DNA of 64,000 nucleotides from Acetobacterium paludosum (GCF_008086595.1 NZ_RXYA01000012.1:96494-160493), one strand, 5' to 3'; positions 52,334 to 61,903 are shown, counted from the stretch's first letter. Numbers and translations are program-made. The notes: generated by a model from the letters alone, not told the origin.

Positions 52334-52531
52334 ATATGTTCGCTTCTTTTATTCACTTAATTTTGATTATACACATAAAAAATTAGATGTGCAAGAAAAA
52401 AATATAAAAACAACTCTGTATAGTTTAGAGCGTTTAAATTTCAGAAAACGGAGACTATTGTTGTAATTGATTTTTAAGCTCGAAATATTTCTTGAAATAA
52501 GGCGTGAATTCCACTCCAAATATTAAAATTG

Positions 52532-52540
52532 TGGTATAAT
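52532..52540 (+). promoter_or_regulatory. Extended -10 promoter of the PucR-type regulator
   Basis: TGGTATAAT (TGnTATAAT) lies 25 bases before the start codon. The interval 52334-52531 otherwise holds only the divergent promoter region of the bza operon. Confidence 0.5.
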
Positions 52541-52565
52541 CATTTTTCATAAAAAGGAGGTGATT

Positions 52566-54122
52566 GTGACGAAAATTAGCATAAATATTATTGAAAAAGT
52601 CTTAAGTAATCATATTGTGCAGAAAAATATCCGCGATGATGCGGATATGGTGATTGATACATATGAAATTTACAATCCCAACCATTTCGACTTTAGAGAA
52701 AACTGTCTTTATCTGATGAAATCCGAAGATTTGCCCGACTCGGATGCAGTTCCGGTTAGTTTGAATGTGGTCTGCTGGGGAATACCGGAAGGATTTGAAA
52801 TAAAAAAATATAAGAACATCAATCTTCTGATGGTTGAAGGGATTACGCCGGAAAAAAACATAAATTTTATTATCAGTATTTTCCATCGTTACAATTCCCT
52901 TGAAGAGCGGCTGAATTCGCTGATTCTCGAAAATGCCTCATTGCAGGAAATTATTGACCTGGCGACAGAAATGGTGGAAATGCCGGTCAATATTCTGGAT
53001 CTGAATCATAAGGTTCTGGCCATCAGTACAGAAATGGATGCGCCGGATGATCCGATATGGAAATCACTGAAATTAGGGTATATGACTGAATATTACGAAA
53101 ATATTTTGAATACTTCACCGACGATGAGGGATATCATCAAGGCGAAAGGCAGCTCGATTGAGATCACTTCGAGCATCAGCGGACATCATGTTCAGGTTTC
53201 ACTGTTGCGTAGCGGTGGCCGACCGATCGCCTATTTCGGCATGCATAAATTCTATGAAACTAGGAAACCTTTTGACAAGCACACGCTTCAGCTGTATGAG
53301 TACCTTTTCAGGAAAATAAACCGGAATTCGGGTCAGTACTTTGAGATGAAAGCGGACCGAGGTCTGATCTATGAGGAGTTTCTGCTCAATCTTTTCAACC
53401 GGAAATTCAAAGATTCAGATGAAATTGATGCGCTTTTAGTGAAACTTGGATTCGATGTGGATTCCAGCTATCAAATGGCGCTGATTTCATTCAGAAACAG
53501 TGACATCAGGGCGGATTTGTATTTTACGATTATGGATTATCTGGAAAAAGTGATGCCGAATTCAAAATGCATTGCGATGGACCTGTATATTTATATCATC
53601 ATTCCGATTGGTGGGGACGACTATCTGTCCGATGAGACCCAGAAAATTATGACGGAATTTCTCGATCTTCATCATTGCCTGTGCATATTAAGTCCTCCTT
53701 TTGAATCATTTTTGAAACTGCACAAATTCAATCCTATGTTTGAGACGGTTCTGGGTTTCATAAAAAAACAGGGTAGAGAGGACCGGCTCTATCATTTTTA
53801 TGAATTTGCGGACCTTTATGGCATGAAGCTCCTCGCTGAAGAGATGCCGACTGAACGGATGGTTCATCCGATGATTCAGAAGTTGCTTGATTATGATGCG
53901 GAACACAAATCAGATTATTTTGAAACCTTTAAAGTATATCTTAGGAATGAAAGCAGTATTTCGACGACTTCAAATTTGCTGCACATGCATAGAAATTCAT
54001 TACAGTATCGAATTAATCGTATCGAACAGCTTCTGGGTGATCACTTTGATGATTGGAAACTGCGAGAACTACTTTTGTTTCAGATGAAGTGTTTGGAATA
54101 TCAGGATATTTTTTTAAAATAA
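52566..54122 (+). CDS. PucR-type transcriptional regulator
   Basis: A 518-residue regulator with a long N-terminal sensory region (a GAF-like fold is possible at 130-250), a middle GGDEF-like part and a C-terminal PucR helix-turn-helix, with HMHRNSLQYRINRIEQLLG near 480-500. GTG 52566 is used because AAGGAGGTGA overlaps the alternative GTG at 52560. It lies divergent from the bza operon and 760 bases upstream of an MFS transporter that it may control. The ligand is unknown. Confidence 0.85.
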   Translation: MTKISINIIEKVLSNHIVQKNIRDDADMVIDTYEIYNPNHFDFRENCLYLMKSEDLPDSDAVPVSLNVVCWGIPEGFEIKKYKNINLLMVEGITPEKNINFIISIFHRYNSLEERLNSLILENASLQEIIDLATEMVEMPVNILDLNHKVLAISTEMDAPDDPIWKSLKLGYMTEYYENILNTSPTMRDIIKAKGSSIEITSSISGHHVQVSLLRSGGRPIAYFGMHKFYETRKPFDKHTLQLYEYLFRKINRNSGQYFEMKADRGLIYEEFLLNLFNRKFKDSDEIDALLVKLGFDVDSSYQMALISFRNSDIRADLYFTIMDYLEKVMPNSKCIAMDLYIYIIIPIGGDDYLSDETQKIMTEFLDLHHCLCILSPPFESFLKLHKFNPMFETVLGFIKKQGREDRLYHFYEFADLYGMKLLAEEMPTERMVHPMIQKLLDYDAEHKSDYFETFKVYLRNESSISTTSNLLHMHRNSLQYRINRIEQLLGDHFDDWKLRELLLFQMKCLEYQDIFLK

Positions 54123-54168
54123 TAATTCGGAATGATCAAAATTAGAAATAGAAACAGATTAATATTAA

Positions 54169-54208
54169 AAGTTTGTATGGGATGGTGCCAATTCATACAG
54201 ACTTTTTT
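54169..54208 (+). terminator. Terminator of the PucR-type gene
   Basis: AAGTTTGTATG (54169-54179) pairs with CATACAGACTT (54194-54204) and runs into T6. Confidence 0.85.
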
Positions 54209-54322
54209 ATTTGCCTAAAAATCGCCAAGTTATTTTGGAAAAATAATATTTAGTCTTATTTAAAACAGAGAATTGGTTATGGACGAACCAGGAAGTGCAG
54301 AGATCTAGAAGTTTATCAATTA

Positions 54323-54358
54323 AAAAAGCAAAATAGAAGTCGCTTTATTTTGCTTTTT
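54323..54358. terminator. Second A/T-rich hairpin in the intergenic region
   Basis: AAAAAGCAAAATA (54323-54335) and TATTTTGCTTTTT (54346-54358) form a 13-bp stem; it can act on either strand. The 750-base gap 54123-54880 holds no gene that I can support. Confidence 0.55.
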
Positions 54359-54650
54359 CGATGATGAATAGGCAGCATGAAACAGTTAGAATAACGTATA
54401 AAGGCATTTGAATAATTCATGGCGTAAGTTTCCATATCTGAGGATCCGTTTAGAGGCTGTGCATTTTGAACAGCACCCGCATATTATTTTGTGCAATTAT
54501 ACGTTGCTATAATAATCGTAAAACCTTAAGATATACAAATAAATAAAAGTTGTACGCATATAATAATTGCCTCATTAAGAGTTCGAAATTTTCTGAATCA
54601 GATATCTTTTGCAAAAGGAAAGCTCTTAGGAAATAGATTGAAAACGATTA

Positions 54651-54665
54651 ATGAAAACGGTTTCT
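54651..54665 (+). promoter_or_regulatory. Candidate catabolite response element (cre)
   Basis: ATGAAAACGGTTTCT fits the CcpA consensus WTGNAANCGNWNNCW at every constrained position. It lies 215 bases upstream of the MFS gene. Binding is inferred from the match alone. Confidence 0.45.
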
Positions 54666-54880
54666 AATATGCGCGGAGAGGCAGCTGAGAATAACATATC
54701 AAAGGCTGTCGAGTGTATCAAATCTGTATAAATGTAAGGAAAGTGAAAGATTTTAATTGAGTAACCCTTGTATTAAAGCAGTATGAAAGGATGTGTCAAT
54801 AAATTAGTTTGTAGTAAAGCTGATGTTAATAAGCACTGGTCATGGAATTTATATAATTACTAATAATTTTGGAGGAAAAA

Positions 54881-56053
54881 ATGAAAAATAGTAAATTTCT
54901 AAAAATAGCCGTTCTTTCCGTTTTCTTTGTTCAAATGGGAGTTGGAACAATTACTCCGGCAATTGCAAATATTGCTGCAGCATTTCCAACCGTGCCATTT
55001 ACAACCCTATTGCTTGTTTCAACGCTGGCAGTGCTCATGTCAGTACCGGCAACATTAATTTCCGGTCGCCTTGCCGGAAGTGTTGTTAAGTATAAAACAC
55101 TCTTAATCATTGGTATGATTCTCTTTATCGGTGGTGGCGTGGCTCCTTATTTCATGGCCACTTCGTCTTTTACTGCAATCCTGATCGTTCGTGCTATCTT
55201 CGGTATCGGTCTTGGGATTACCGTACCACTTGGCGCCGCTTTAATTATTGCCTTCTTTGATGGTGAAGAGCGTGCTAAGATGATGGGTTTAAGTAACGTT
55301 GTTGCAAATGTTGGCGGCATTCTTTTTCAAATGCTGGGTGGTATAGCCGCTACTGCATCATGGGAATATGCGTTCCTGATTCATGGTCTGGGTATTATTA
55401 CCCTTATTCTTATTCTTTTTTTACCTGAACCGGCAAAAGTACCGGCCCAAGCCGCTGGTGAAGAAAAGCCGAAATTACCGGGTTCTGTTTTTGGATTTGC
55501 CCTTGCTATCTTTTTTATAATGGCTCTTATCTATCCTATGTTGGTTAACATGTCAACCATCATCGCTACCACAGGTATGGGCGGTGCGGCAGAAGCCGCT
55601 TTGGTTTTAACGATGTTTACGGTGGGCGGAATGCTTGGCGGATTAATTTTTGCTAAAGTATTCGCTATTTTCAAGAAAAATTCTCTGGCTCTAGGTCTTG
55701 CACTTTTGGCGGTTGCCATGACTAGTATTGGCTTAGGCAATTCAATTATATTTATGTATATCGGGACAACCCTTGCGGGAATTGGTTTTGCTTTCATCAT
55801 ACCGACTGTTTTTATGGATTTAGGTGCTGCTGTTCACCCCAGTCAAATGCCAACCGCTTCCGGTATCGTTATGGCAGCTCTGAATATTGGTGGATTCTGC
55901 TCGGCTTATATGTTTGCTTTCCTTGCCGGAATCATGGGTATGACAGAAAACATCAAATTCCCATTTTATGTTTCATTGACTGTGTTTGCATTGGCTGCAG
56001 TTGCTTATTTATTAATCAAACCAAAAAAAAATGGAGCACTACAGCCTGAATAA
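54881..56053 (+). CDS. MFS transporter
   Basis: A 390-residue major facilitator with 12 predicted helices. The loop 2-3 region reads ISGRLAGSVVKYKTLLIIG and the second half holds GLIFAKVFAIFKKNSLALG, the equivalent loop. The first helix has the GVGTITPAIANIA segment seen in drug- and aromatic-acid-type MFS proteins. Substrate is unknown. ATG 54881 is preceded by TTGGAGGAAAAA; the TTG at 54869 is rejected. Confidence 0.9.
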   Translation: MKNSKFLKIAVLSVFFVQMGVGTITPAIANIAAAFPTVPFTTLLLVSTLAVLMSVPATLISGRLAGSVVKYKTLLIIGMILFIGGGVAPYFMATSSFTAILIVRAIFGIGLGITVPLGAALIIAFFDGEERAKMMGLSNVVANVGGILFQMLGGIAATASWEYAFLIHGLGIITLILILFLPEPAKVPAQAAGEEKPKLPGSVFGFALAIFFIMALIYPMLVNMSTIIATTGMGGAAEAALVLTMFTVGGMLGGLIFAKVFAIFKKNSLALGLALLAVAMTSIGLGNSIIFMYIGTTLAGIGFAFIIPTVFMDLGAAVHPSQMPTASGIVMAALNIGGFCSAYMFAFLAGIMGMTENIKFPFYVSLTVFALAAVAYLLIKPKKNGALQPE

Positions 56054-56096
56054 TTTTCTTGTCTGATTTTAAAAGAATAAACTTTCAACAAATATA

Positions 56097-56143
56097 CGAC
56101 CTTGATAGAATGAATTTGAATTTATTTTTTCAAGGTCGTTTTT
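56097..56143 (+). terminator. Terminator of the MFS gene
   Basis: ACGACCTTGA (56097-56106) pairs with TCAAGGTCGT (56130-56139), then T. Confidence 0.85.
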
Positions 56144-56159
56144 GTATGCAAAAAAACTA

Positions 56160-56168
56160 TGGTATAAT
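56160..56168 (+). promoter_or_regulatory. Extended -10 promoter of the ABC exporter
   Basis: TGGTATAAT ends 37 bases before the start codon of the exporter. Confidence 0.5.
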
Positions 56169-56205
56169 CTAGAGACAATATAAAAATAGGAAAGGAAAAG
56201 AAAAT

Positions 56206-57981
56206 TTGGAAAAACAACACAAGAATATTTATTTAATCAAGCGCTTTTTACCCTATTACAAAAAATACCGATGGATTCTGGCTCTGGATCTTTTTTGTGC
56301 CATGCTGACAACGGTTTGTGATTTGGTATTGCCACTGATCATTCGGTATCTTACCAATATGGGGATGAATGATCTTCAAGGGTTGACCATTAAAATCATT
56401 TTGTCCCTGGGTCTGTTTTATATGACACTGCTGATCATTGATGCAGTCGCCAATTATTTTACGGCGTACATTGGTCATGTGATGGGAACAAGAATTGAAA
56501 CGGATATGCGACGGGATCTGTTTAGTCATTTCCAGAAGCTTTCCTATTCATTTTACAGCAATACAAAAGTCGGACAGCTGATTTCCCGTATTACCACTGA
56601 TCTTTTTGATATCACTGAATTTGCTCATCATTGTCCGGAAGAATTTTTTATAGCAGGATTGAAGATTACAGTCGCGTTTATAATTTTAGGCAATATCAAT
56701 ATCTGGCTGACGGTGATTATTTTTATCGGATTTCCGTTGATGTTGATATCAACGAGCTATTTTAGAAAAAAAATGCGGGAAGCGTTTAAACGCGCCCGGG
56801 TACAAACCGGTGAAATTAATGCTCAGGTTGAAGATAATCTTTTGGGAATCCGGGTTGTTAAATCCTTTGCCAATGAAAAATTAGAAGAGGAAAAATTTGG
56901 CGTTGGCAACCGATTGTTTTTAAAAATAAAAAGGGAATCCTATCGCTATATGGCTGGATTCCAGGCGACCACACGCATATTTGATGGACTGATGAGTATT
57001 TTAGTGGTCGTGGGCGGATCCTTATTTATGATTAATGGAGCCATTAATCCGGGTGATTTTATCGCTTATTTATTGTATGTTACAACGTTGCTGGCATCCA
57101 TTCGAAGAATTGTTGAATTTGCTGAACAATTTCAAAGAGGAATGACCGGAATTGAACGTTTTATTGAAGTGATGGATGAACCGCCGGAAATAACCGATGC
57201 TGAAAATGCCAAGGAACTGACTGAAGTCGTTGGCGATATAGCCTTTGAAAAAGTGAGCTTTAAATACTCAGACGGAATTGATGAGGTGCTTTCCAATATC
57301 GATCTTAATGTCACCCACGGACAGAATATCGCCATCGTTGGACCATCAGGGAGTGGTAAAAGCACCCTGTGTCATCTTATTCCGCGGTTTTATGATGTGA
57401 CTGCCGGTCGTATCTGCATTGACGGACAGGACATCAAGGAGTTGAAACTTCACTCCCTGCGGTCTCAGATTGGGATGGTTCAGCAGGATGTTTATTTATT
57501 CTCGGGAACGATCCGGGAAAATATCATGTATGGACGGCCTGATGCCTCCGCTGAGGATGTGGAGCTTGCGGCGAAACAGGCGGGAGCTCATGATTTTATC
57601 ATGAAACTGCCGGAACAGTATGATACTTATGTAGGGGAACGGGGTGTCAAGCTGTCCGGTGGGCAAAAACAACGGATCAGCATTGCCCGGGTATTCTTAA
57701 AGAATCCACCGATCCTGATTTTGGATGAAGCCACTTCGGCATTGGATAATGAAAGTGAACGAATCGTACAGGAATCACTTCAAAAATTGACAAAAGGGAG
57801 AACCACCTTCACCATCGCTCACCGGCTGACCACGATTCGGAATGCGGACATTATTCTGGTGCTGACGGATGAGGGCATCGTGGAACAGGGATCGCATGAG
57901 ACACTCATCAAAAGCGAAGGCATCTATTACGATCTGTACCAGATGTACCGAGATCTGGATGAAATAAACGAGGAGTTTTAA
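56206..57981 (+). CDS. ABC exporter, fused permease and ATPase
   Basis: A 591-residue type IV exporter half-transporter. Residues 15-310 form six membrane helices with coupling helices; the ATPase follows, with Walker A GPSGSGKS (about 375), Q-loop GMVQQDVYLFSG, signature LSGGQKQR and Walker B ILILDEATSALD. As a single gene it should act as a homodimer. The substrate is not evident. TTG 56206 is the start that agrees with the AAAGGAAAAG ribosome site. Confidence 0.92.
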   Translation: MEKQHKNIYLIKRFLPYYKKYRWILALDLFCAMLTTVCDLVLPLIIRYLTNMGMNDLQGLTIKIILSLGLFYMTLLIIDAVANYFTAYIGHVMGTRIETDMRRDLFSHFQKLSYSFYSNTKVGQLISRITTDLFDITEFAHHCPEEFFIAGLKITVAFIILGNINIWLTVIIFIGFPLMLISTSYFRKKMREAFKRARVQTGEINAQVEDNLLGIRVVKSFANEKLEEEKFGVGNRLFLKIKRESYRYMAGFQATTRIFDGLMSILVVVGGSLFMINGAINPGDFIAYLLYVTTLLASIRRIVEFAEQFQRGMTGIERFIEVMDEPPEITDAENAKELTEVVGDIAFEKVSFKYSDGIDEVLSNIDLNVTHGQNIAIVGPSGSGKSTLCHLIPRFYDVTAGRICIDGQDIKELKLHSLRSQIGMVQQDVYLFSGTIRENIMYGRPDASAEDVELAAKQAGAHDFIMKLPEQYDTYVGERGVKLSGGQKQRISIARVFLKNPPILILDEATSALDNESERIVQESLQKLTKGRTTFTIAHRLTTIRNADIILVLTDEGIVEQGSHETLIKSEGIYYDLYQMYRDLDEINEEF

Positions 57982-58793
57982 CCGTTCATATTTCCGCAGC
58001 CATACCCAGACAGATCCAAAGTGACCGTCTTAATACCCAGGTTTTTAAGGGTAGCCACCAATGTTTGGCGGTTTTCAATAATGGCATTGAAATCTTCGGG
58101 GGCGCATTCGATTTTTGCAGTATCGCCAAGTAAACGCAGACGATACTGGCTGAGTCCGATTGATTTGAGATAATCCTCGCCGGCTTCCACAGACTTAAGC
58201 GCCTCGGGTGTAATCCGGGTGTTGGTTGGAATGCGAGTTGCCAGGCAAGCCATGGCCGGTTTGGCAGCGGTGGGCAGACCGAAGTAAGCCGAAAGATCAC
58301 GAATGTCCTGCTTTGTCAGGCCGGATTCTTTCAACGGACTGTAGATACCCAGTTCCCCAAGAGCGCGGATCCCAGGGCGATAGTCTTTCATGTCATCAAG
58401 ATTGGATCCATCGAGAATGACGTTATAGCCATTTTCAATGGCCGCTTTTTTTATTTGGGTGAAAATAAATTTTTTACAGTGGTAGCAGCGATCAGGAGGA
58501 TTTTTGACGAAATTTTCCAATGCGAAAACATCTGCTTCGATCACTAGCGGAGAGACACCAATTTCGTTAGCAAGGGCCTGAGCCTCGGCGAATTCAGAAC
58601 GGGGAAGCATGGCGCCGTTAACGGTGATGGGCAATACTTTTTTACCGAGAACTTCGACGGCGGTTTTTAGCAATAGAGTACTGTCCACTCCGCCAGAAAA
58701 AGCGATGCAGACATTTGAAAAATCATTCAGGCATTCCTTTAAATGGGTGAGTTTAGCCTTAAGAACAGGGGATAAAGTTGTTTGATTAGCCAT
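57978..58793 (-). CDS. larE: LarE-type ATP-dependent sacrificial sulfur transferase
   Basis: A 271-residue PP-loop protein. SGGVDS (33-38) binds ATP, RCYHCKKFIF (about 98-107) is the conserved Cys pair region and KPAMACLATRIP carries the sulfur-donating cysteine. LarE gives sulfur to the nickel-pincer cofactor of lactate racemase. No larA, larB or larC is in the window, so its acceptor here is open. It converges on the ABC exporter with a 4-base overlap. Confidence 0.88.
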   Translation of the reverse strand: MANQTTLSPVLKAKLTHLKECLNDFSNVCIAFSGGVDSTLLLKTAVEVLGKKVLPITVNGAMLPRSEFAEAQALANEIGVSPLVIEADVFALENFVKNPPDRCYHCKKFIFTQIKKAAIENGYNVILDGSNLDDMKDYRPGIRALGELGIYSPLKESGLTKQDIRDLSAYFGLPTAAKPAMACLATRIPTNTRITPEALKSVEAGEDYLKSIGLSQYRLRLLGDTAKIECAPEDFNAIIENRQTLVATLKNLGIKTVTLDLSGYGCGNMNG

Positions 58794-58935
58794 AGAATCT
58801 CCTTTAAAATGACGACTGATATTTAGCTTTTAGGAGCAGTCGATCTGTGAGTATATTATAACTCCTTAAATGGGTTTCCCGCCAGTTAATCTTTTGATAT
58901 AATAGGTACTAAATAAAGAACAGGAGGACTAATGA

Positions 58936-59670
58936 ATGAGCAAAAGAAAATTGATTTTATTGTTTGCCGGCATTGGGGCATTAATCCTCATTGCTTGTTT
59001 AATTTATGGTTGCACTAATTTGTATAATAACGACAATGGAAAAAACCATTATGTAAGAGGTGTCGATTTATCTGCTTATCAGGGGGTGATTGACTGGAAG
59101 ACCCTGGCTGAACAAAATATTGATTTTGCCTATATCAAAGCGACAGAAGGTAATGATTATGTGGATACCCAATTTAAAACGAATTGGGAAGCAAGTCAGA
59201 AAACCGACTTAAAAGTAGGGGCTTACCATTTCCTGGATTATGATACCACGGGAAAAGATCAGGCAAATAATTTCATTGCAAATGTACCGGCATCAAAAGA
59301 TAATTTGCCACCGGTCGTTGATCTCGAATTGTACGGTCAATATGACGAAAATCCGCTGCCAAAGGAACAGGCTAAGGTCATATTGAACGAGTTTCTGAAA
59401 GCACTTGAAGATCATTATGGTGTTAAACCGATTATTTATACTTCGCAACGAGTTTTCAACTTATATATCGGGACAGATTATACGGACTATAAAATTTGGA
59501 TCGTCGATTTGGACAACAGCTGGCCGAAAACGCTTCCCAATGGAGGCTCATTTACATTCTGGCAGTATACCCAACGGGGCATTTTAGATGGATACGACGG
59601 AAATGAAACCTTTATCGATTTTGATCTTTACAAAGGCACTTACGCCGAGTTCCTGGACGAGTTTTTTTAG
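58936..59670 (+). CDS. GH25 family lysozyme (membrane-anchored)
   Basis: A 244-residue muramidase that cleaves peptidoglycan between MurNAc and GlcNAc. After an N-terminal hydrophobic segment (6-26, possibly a lipoprotein signal at IYGC), the GH25 domain begins with GVDLSAYQGVIDWKTL; the catalytic pair lies in PPVVDLEL and the KATEG strand. FWQYTQRG is typical near the C-terminus. AGGAGG precedes. A terminator follows at 59682. Confidence 0.93.
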   Translation: MSKRKLILLFAGIGALILIACLIYGCTNLYNNDNGKNHYVRGVDLSAYQGVIDWKTLAEQNIDFAYIKATEGNDYVDTQFKTNWEASQKTDLKVGAYHFLDYDTTGKDQANNFIANVPASKDNLPPVVDLELYGQYDENPLPKEQAKVILNEFLKALEDHYGVKPIIYTSQRVFNLYIGTDYTDYKIWIVDLDNSWPKTLPNGGSFTFWQYTQRGILDGYDGNETFIDFDLYKGTYAEFLDEFF

Positions 59671-59681
59671 AAAATATTAAA

Positions 59682-59713
59682 AAAGAAGCGGCCTGAAAAG
59701 GCGGCTTCTTTCA
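59682..59713 (+). terminator. Terminator between lysozyme and superoxide reductase genes
   Basis: AAAGAAGCGGCC pairs with GGCGGCTTCTTT (one mismatch). It may serve both convergent genes. Confidence 0.85.
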
Positions 59714-59732
59714 AATTTGTAAAGTATTTAAA

Positions 59733-60119
59733 TTATAGACTTGCTTTCCATAAACCATGAAGGTTACAATATTCATAAGCGGCAATCACTTTATCGCCAG
59801 GTGTTAGAGCGAATTCGATATGTGGTTTACCATCAACTGGTAAACATTTGCGCTGGCCACCTTGAGCTGTTTCCAGATATACCCAGGCGATGTGGTGTTC
59901 AGGTGTCATTGGATGCGGAACGCTTCCGATATCAACGCTGACCTTGTTACCGTCAACAGTAATGACTGGAACATGTTTTTCTTGAGCAGCATCAGTTGTG
60001 TTAGGAACAACTTCCGTCATAGGATCGCCGCAGCAAATCATTTGAACACCGGATTCATGGATCATACCAACAAAATTACCACAATGTTTACAGACATAAA
60101 ACTTTGGTTCTTTACACAT
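59733..60119 (-). CDS. dfx: Desulfoferrodoxin (2Fe superoxide reductase)
   Basis: A 128-residue superoxide reductase that reduces superoxide to hydrogen peroxide in anaerobes. The N-terminal desulforedoxin centre uses C10, C13, C29 and C30. The catalytic iron site ligands are H49, H69, H75, C118 and H121 (HPMTPEHHIAW and CNLHGLW). Lys in the EKHV loop is also present. The ribosome site is CAGGAGG. An imperfect inverted repeat lies in its 5' leader. Confidence 0.96.
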   Translation of the reverse strand: MCKEPKFYVCKHCGNFVGMIHESGVQMICCGDPMTEVVPNTTDAAQEKHVPVITVDGNKVSVDIGSVPHPMTPEHHIAWVYLETAQGGQRKCLPVDGKPHIEFALTPGDKVIAAYEYCNLHGLWKASL

Positions 60120-60142
60120 AATAGACCTCCTGAGTCATAATT

Positions 60143-60186
60143 GATGTTTTAAATATTCCCCAAAAATCGGAATTTAAACATCAATA
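60143..60186 (-). promoter_or_regulatory. Imperfect inverted repeat in the dfx leader
   Basis: TTGATGTTTTAAATATTCC and GGAATTTAAACATCAA pair with small bulges. It lies between the dfx promoter (60209) and the start codon, so it is part of the leader or an operator for an oxidative-stress regulator. Confidence 0.4.
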
Positions 60187-60208
60187 GTTTAGATTAATTC
60201 TAATTTAC

Positions 60209-60217
60209 ATTATAACA
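60209..60217 (-). promoter_or_regulatory. Extended -10 promoter of dfx
   Basis: On the minus strand TGTTATAAT (+ 60209-60217), giving a start near 60202 and a leader of about 80 bases. Confidence 0.5.
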
Positions 60218-60288
60218 TAATATAAAAAAAAGAGAAGTCTCTTTTTTGAAAAATTTAAAAGGAGAGAAGCTACGCTTCAATTAGAGAA

Positions 60289-60906
60289 ATGGAAAAACAA
60301 TGGATCGTATGGGCAAGAGAGTTACAATCGATATCTCAATCTGGGTTAACATATTGTAAAAATGATTATGATTTAGATCGTTACAGAGAAATAGAAAAAT
60401 TATCTCGGGAAATTATTGAAAAACACACCGAGGTCCCAAAAGAAGTAATTGAATCATATTATCAAAGTGAAGTCGGTTATTTAACACCGAAAGTTGATGT
60501 TCGTGGAGGTGTCATCGTTGATGATAAAATTCTTTTAGTTAAAGAAAAAATAGACGGTTGCTGGTCGCTGCCAGGCGGTTGGGCAGATGTGAATAGAACT
60601 CCGCAAGAAAATGTGATCAAGGAAGCTTTTGAAGAAGCCGGTGTTTTGGTAAAACCCACCCGGCTTGTGGGTTTGCTGGACCGCAGTAAATGGGTAGAGG
60701 ATGCGTGCCCTTTTACAATTTATAAAATTTTAATGCTATGTGATTTACTGGAGGGCGATTTTAAAAAGAATACCGAAACCATTGAAAGTGGATTTTTCTC
60801 TTTAAACAATCTGCCGCCTCTTTCTTTAGGACGAACGACCGAAGAACAATTATCATTGTTCTTTAAAGCCCATCAAAATCCCGAGTTTTATCCGGTATAC
60901 GATTAA
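60289..60906 (+). CDS. Nudix hydrolase with N-terminal Nudix-associated domain
   Basis: A 205-residue hydrolase of nucleoside diphosphate derivatives (ADP-ribose type group). The N-terminal 65 residues look like the helical domain found before such Nudix folds. The Nudix box reads GGWADVNRTPQENVIKEAFE; the first conserved Glu is replaced by Arg (VNR for VGE) and the Arg of REUxEE by Lys. AAAGGAGAG at 60258 is 22 bases from ATG 60289, but a GAAGC-TAC-GCTTC hairpin lies between them and would bring them to about 10 bases. Confidence 0.88.
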   Translation: MEKQWIVWARELQSISQSGLTYCKNDYDLDRYREIEKLSREIIEKHTEVPKEVIESYYQSEVGYLTPKVDVRGGVIVDDKILLVKEKIDGCWSLPGGWADVNRTPQENVIKEAFEEAGVLVKPTRLVGLLDRSKWVEDACPFTIYKILMLCDLLEGDFKKNTETIESGFFSLNNLPPLSLGRTTEEQLSLFFKAHQNPEFYPVYD

Positions 60907-60926
60907 AAATCGGCAAAAATAAGTGT

Positions 60927-60976
60927 GCCTCCAGCTATCGGACTTTTTATGTCGGGTAGCTGGAGGCGCTTTTTAT
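60927..60976 (+). terminator. Terminator between Nudix and lipoprotein genes
   Basis: GCCTCCAGCTA (60927-60937) pairs with TAGCTGGAGGC (60957-60967), followed by GCTTTTTATTT. The two genes converge here. Confidence 0.9.
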
Positions 60977-60989
60977 TTTAGTGCTAAGC

Positions 60990-61697
60990 TTAAACCGCAT
61001 AGATGAATTGAATTTCTTTACAACTAATTGGTGTTGTAAGTAAATTGGTAACAGCATCGAAGCCTTGGCTTTGCAGTGTTGTCTCGGTCGTTTTATTAAT
61101 TGGAAGTGAACCGGAAACCATCGTCCCATCAGCATTAGCCGGGAAGAAATTTCCGGTTCCTCCTGAAAAAGCTGCATAGACACGATAAACGATATTGCCC
61201 GAAGCATCAGTGAAGGTATACATACCGGTTTGACCTGTTGGTGTGTAGAAGCTGAAAGGCAATTCACCTTGATAATTTTCAGGAGTTCCTGTTCCTGGAT
61301 TAACTTTAGCGAGGGGAGAATTGCCTTCCTTTAATGATACAGAAATATTTTGACCATCTTTTACAAAATTTATTGGATAAAAACCCTCTTCCTGTAGGTG
61401 GGTTTGATCATTTAAAACTGATTTCTTTTCACCATAGGCATAGTATTCAACTTCGCCTTGTGTATTTGTGAAACCAAATATTGCGAATTGTGCTGTCATT
61501 GGGGTTTCAGGGGCATTGGGATCGGCATTGGTGATACTTAAGATGCAATCAAGATGCAGTCCGTTTGGAACCGTGGCTTCCATAGGAACTGACATTAAAG
61601 TGATATAAGTCTTTGAACCATCATCTTTAACACATCCGGTAAAAAATAATACAACAAAAGTGATAATTGTGATAATTAAAAATGTTCTCTTTGACAT
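60990..61697 (-). CDS. Putative lipoprotein of unknown function
   Basis: A 235-residue exported protein. The signal peptide ends in the lipobox FTGC, so Cys22 or thereabouts should be lipidated and the protein anchored outside the membrane. The rest is rich in beta-type sequence, G, T and P (PNAPETPMTAQFAIF, NPGTGTPENYQGELPFSFY), with no enzyme motif that I recognise. CGGGAG precedes the ATG. Confidence 0.75.
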   Translation of the reverse strand: MSKRTFLIITIITFVVLFFTGCVKDDGSKTYITLMSVPMEATVPNGLHLDCILSITNADPNAPETPMTAQFAIFGFTNTQGEVEYYAYGEKKSVLNDQTHLQEEGFYPINFVKDGQNISVSLKEGNSPLAKVNPGTGTPENYQGELPFSFYTPTGQTGMYTFTDASGNIVYRVYAAFSGGTGNFFPANADGTMVSGSLPINKTTETTLQSQGFDAVTNLLTTPISCKEIQFIYAV

Positions 61698-61903
61698 GCT
61701 TTATCTCCCGCTTTCTATAAGTTACATTTTATAATACTTTTTAGAGAATAGCAATCACGCTTTGGTCACAATTATGTCTAAGATTCTAACTTTGCTTGTG
61801 ATTATGATGCTTTTCGTTTAAAATAATACGTATGGTATTTCAATGACAAAAGCAAGTGGAACTTCTCATTAAAATTAAGCATATAAATATGGAAGGAAAT
61901 AGA

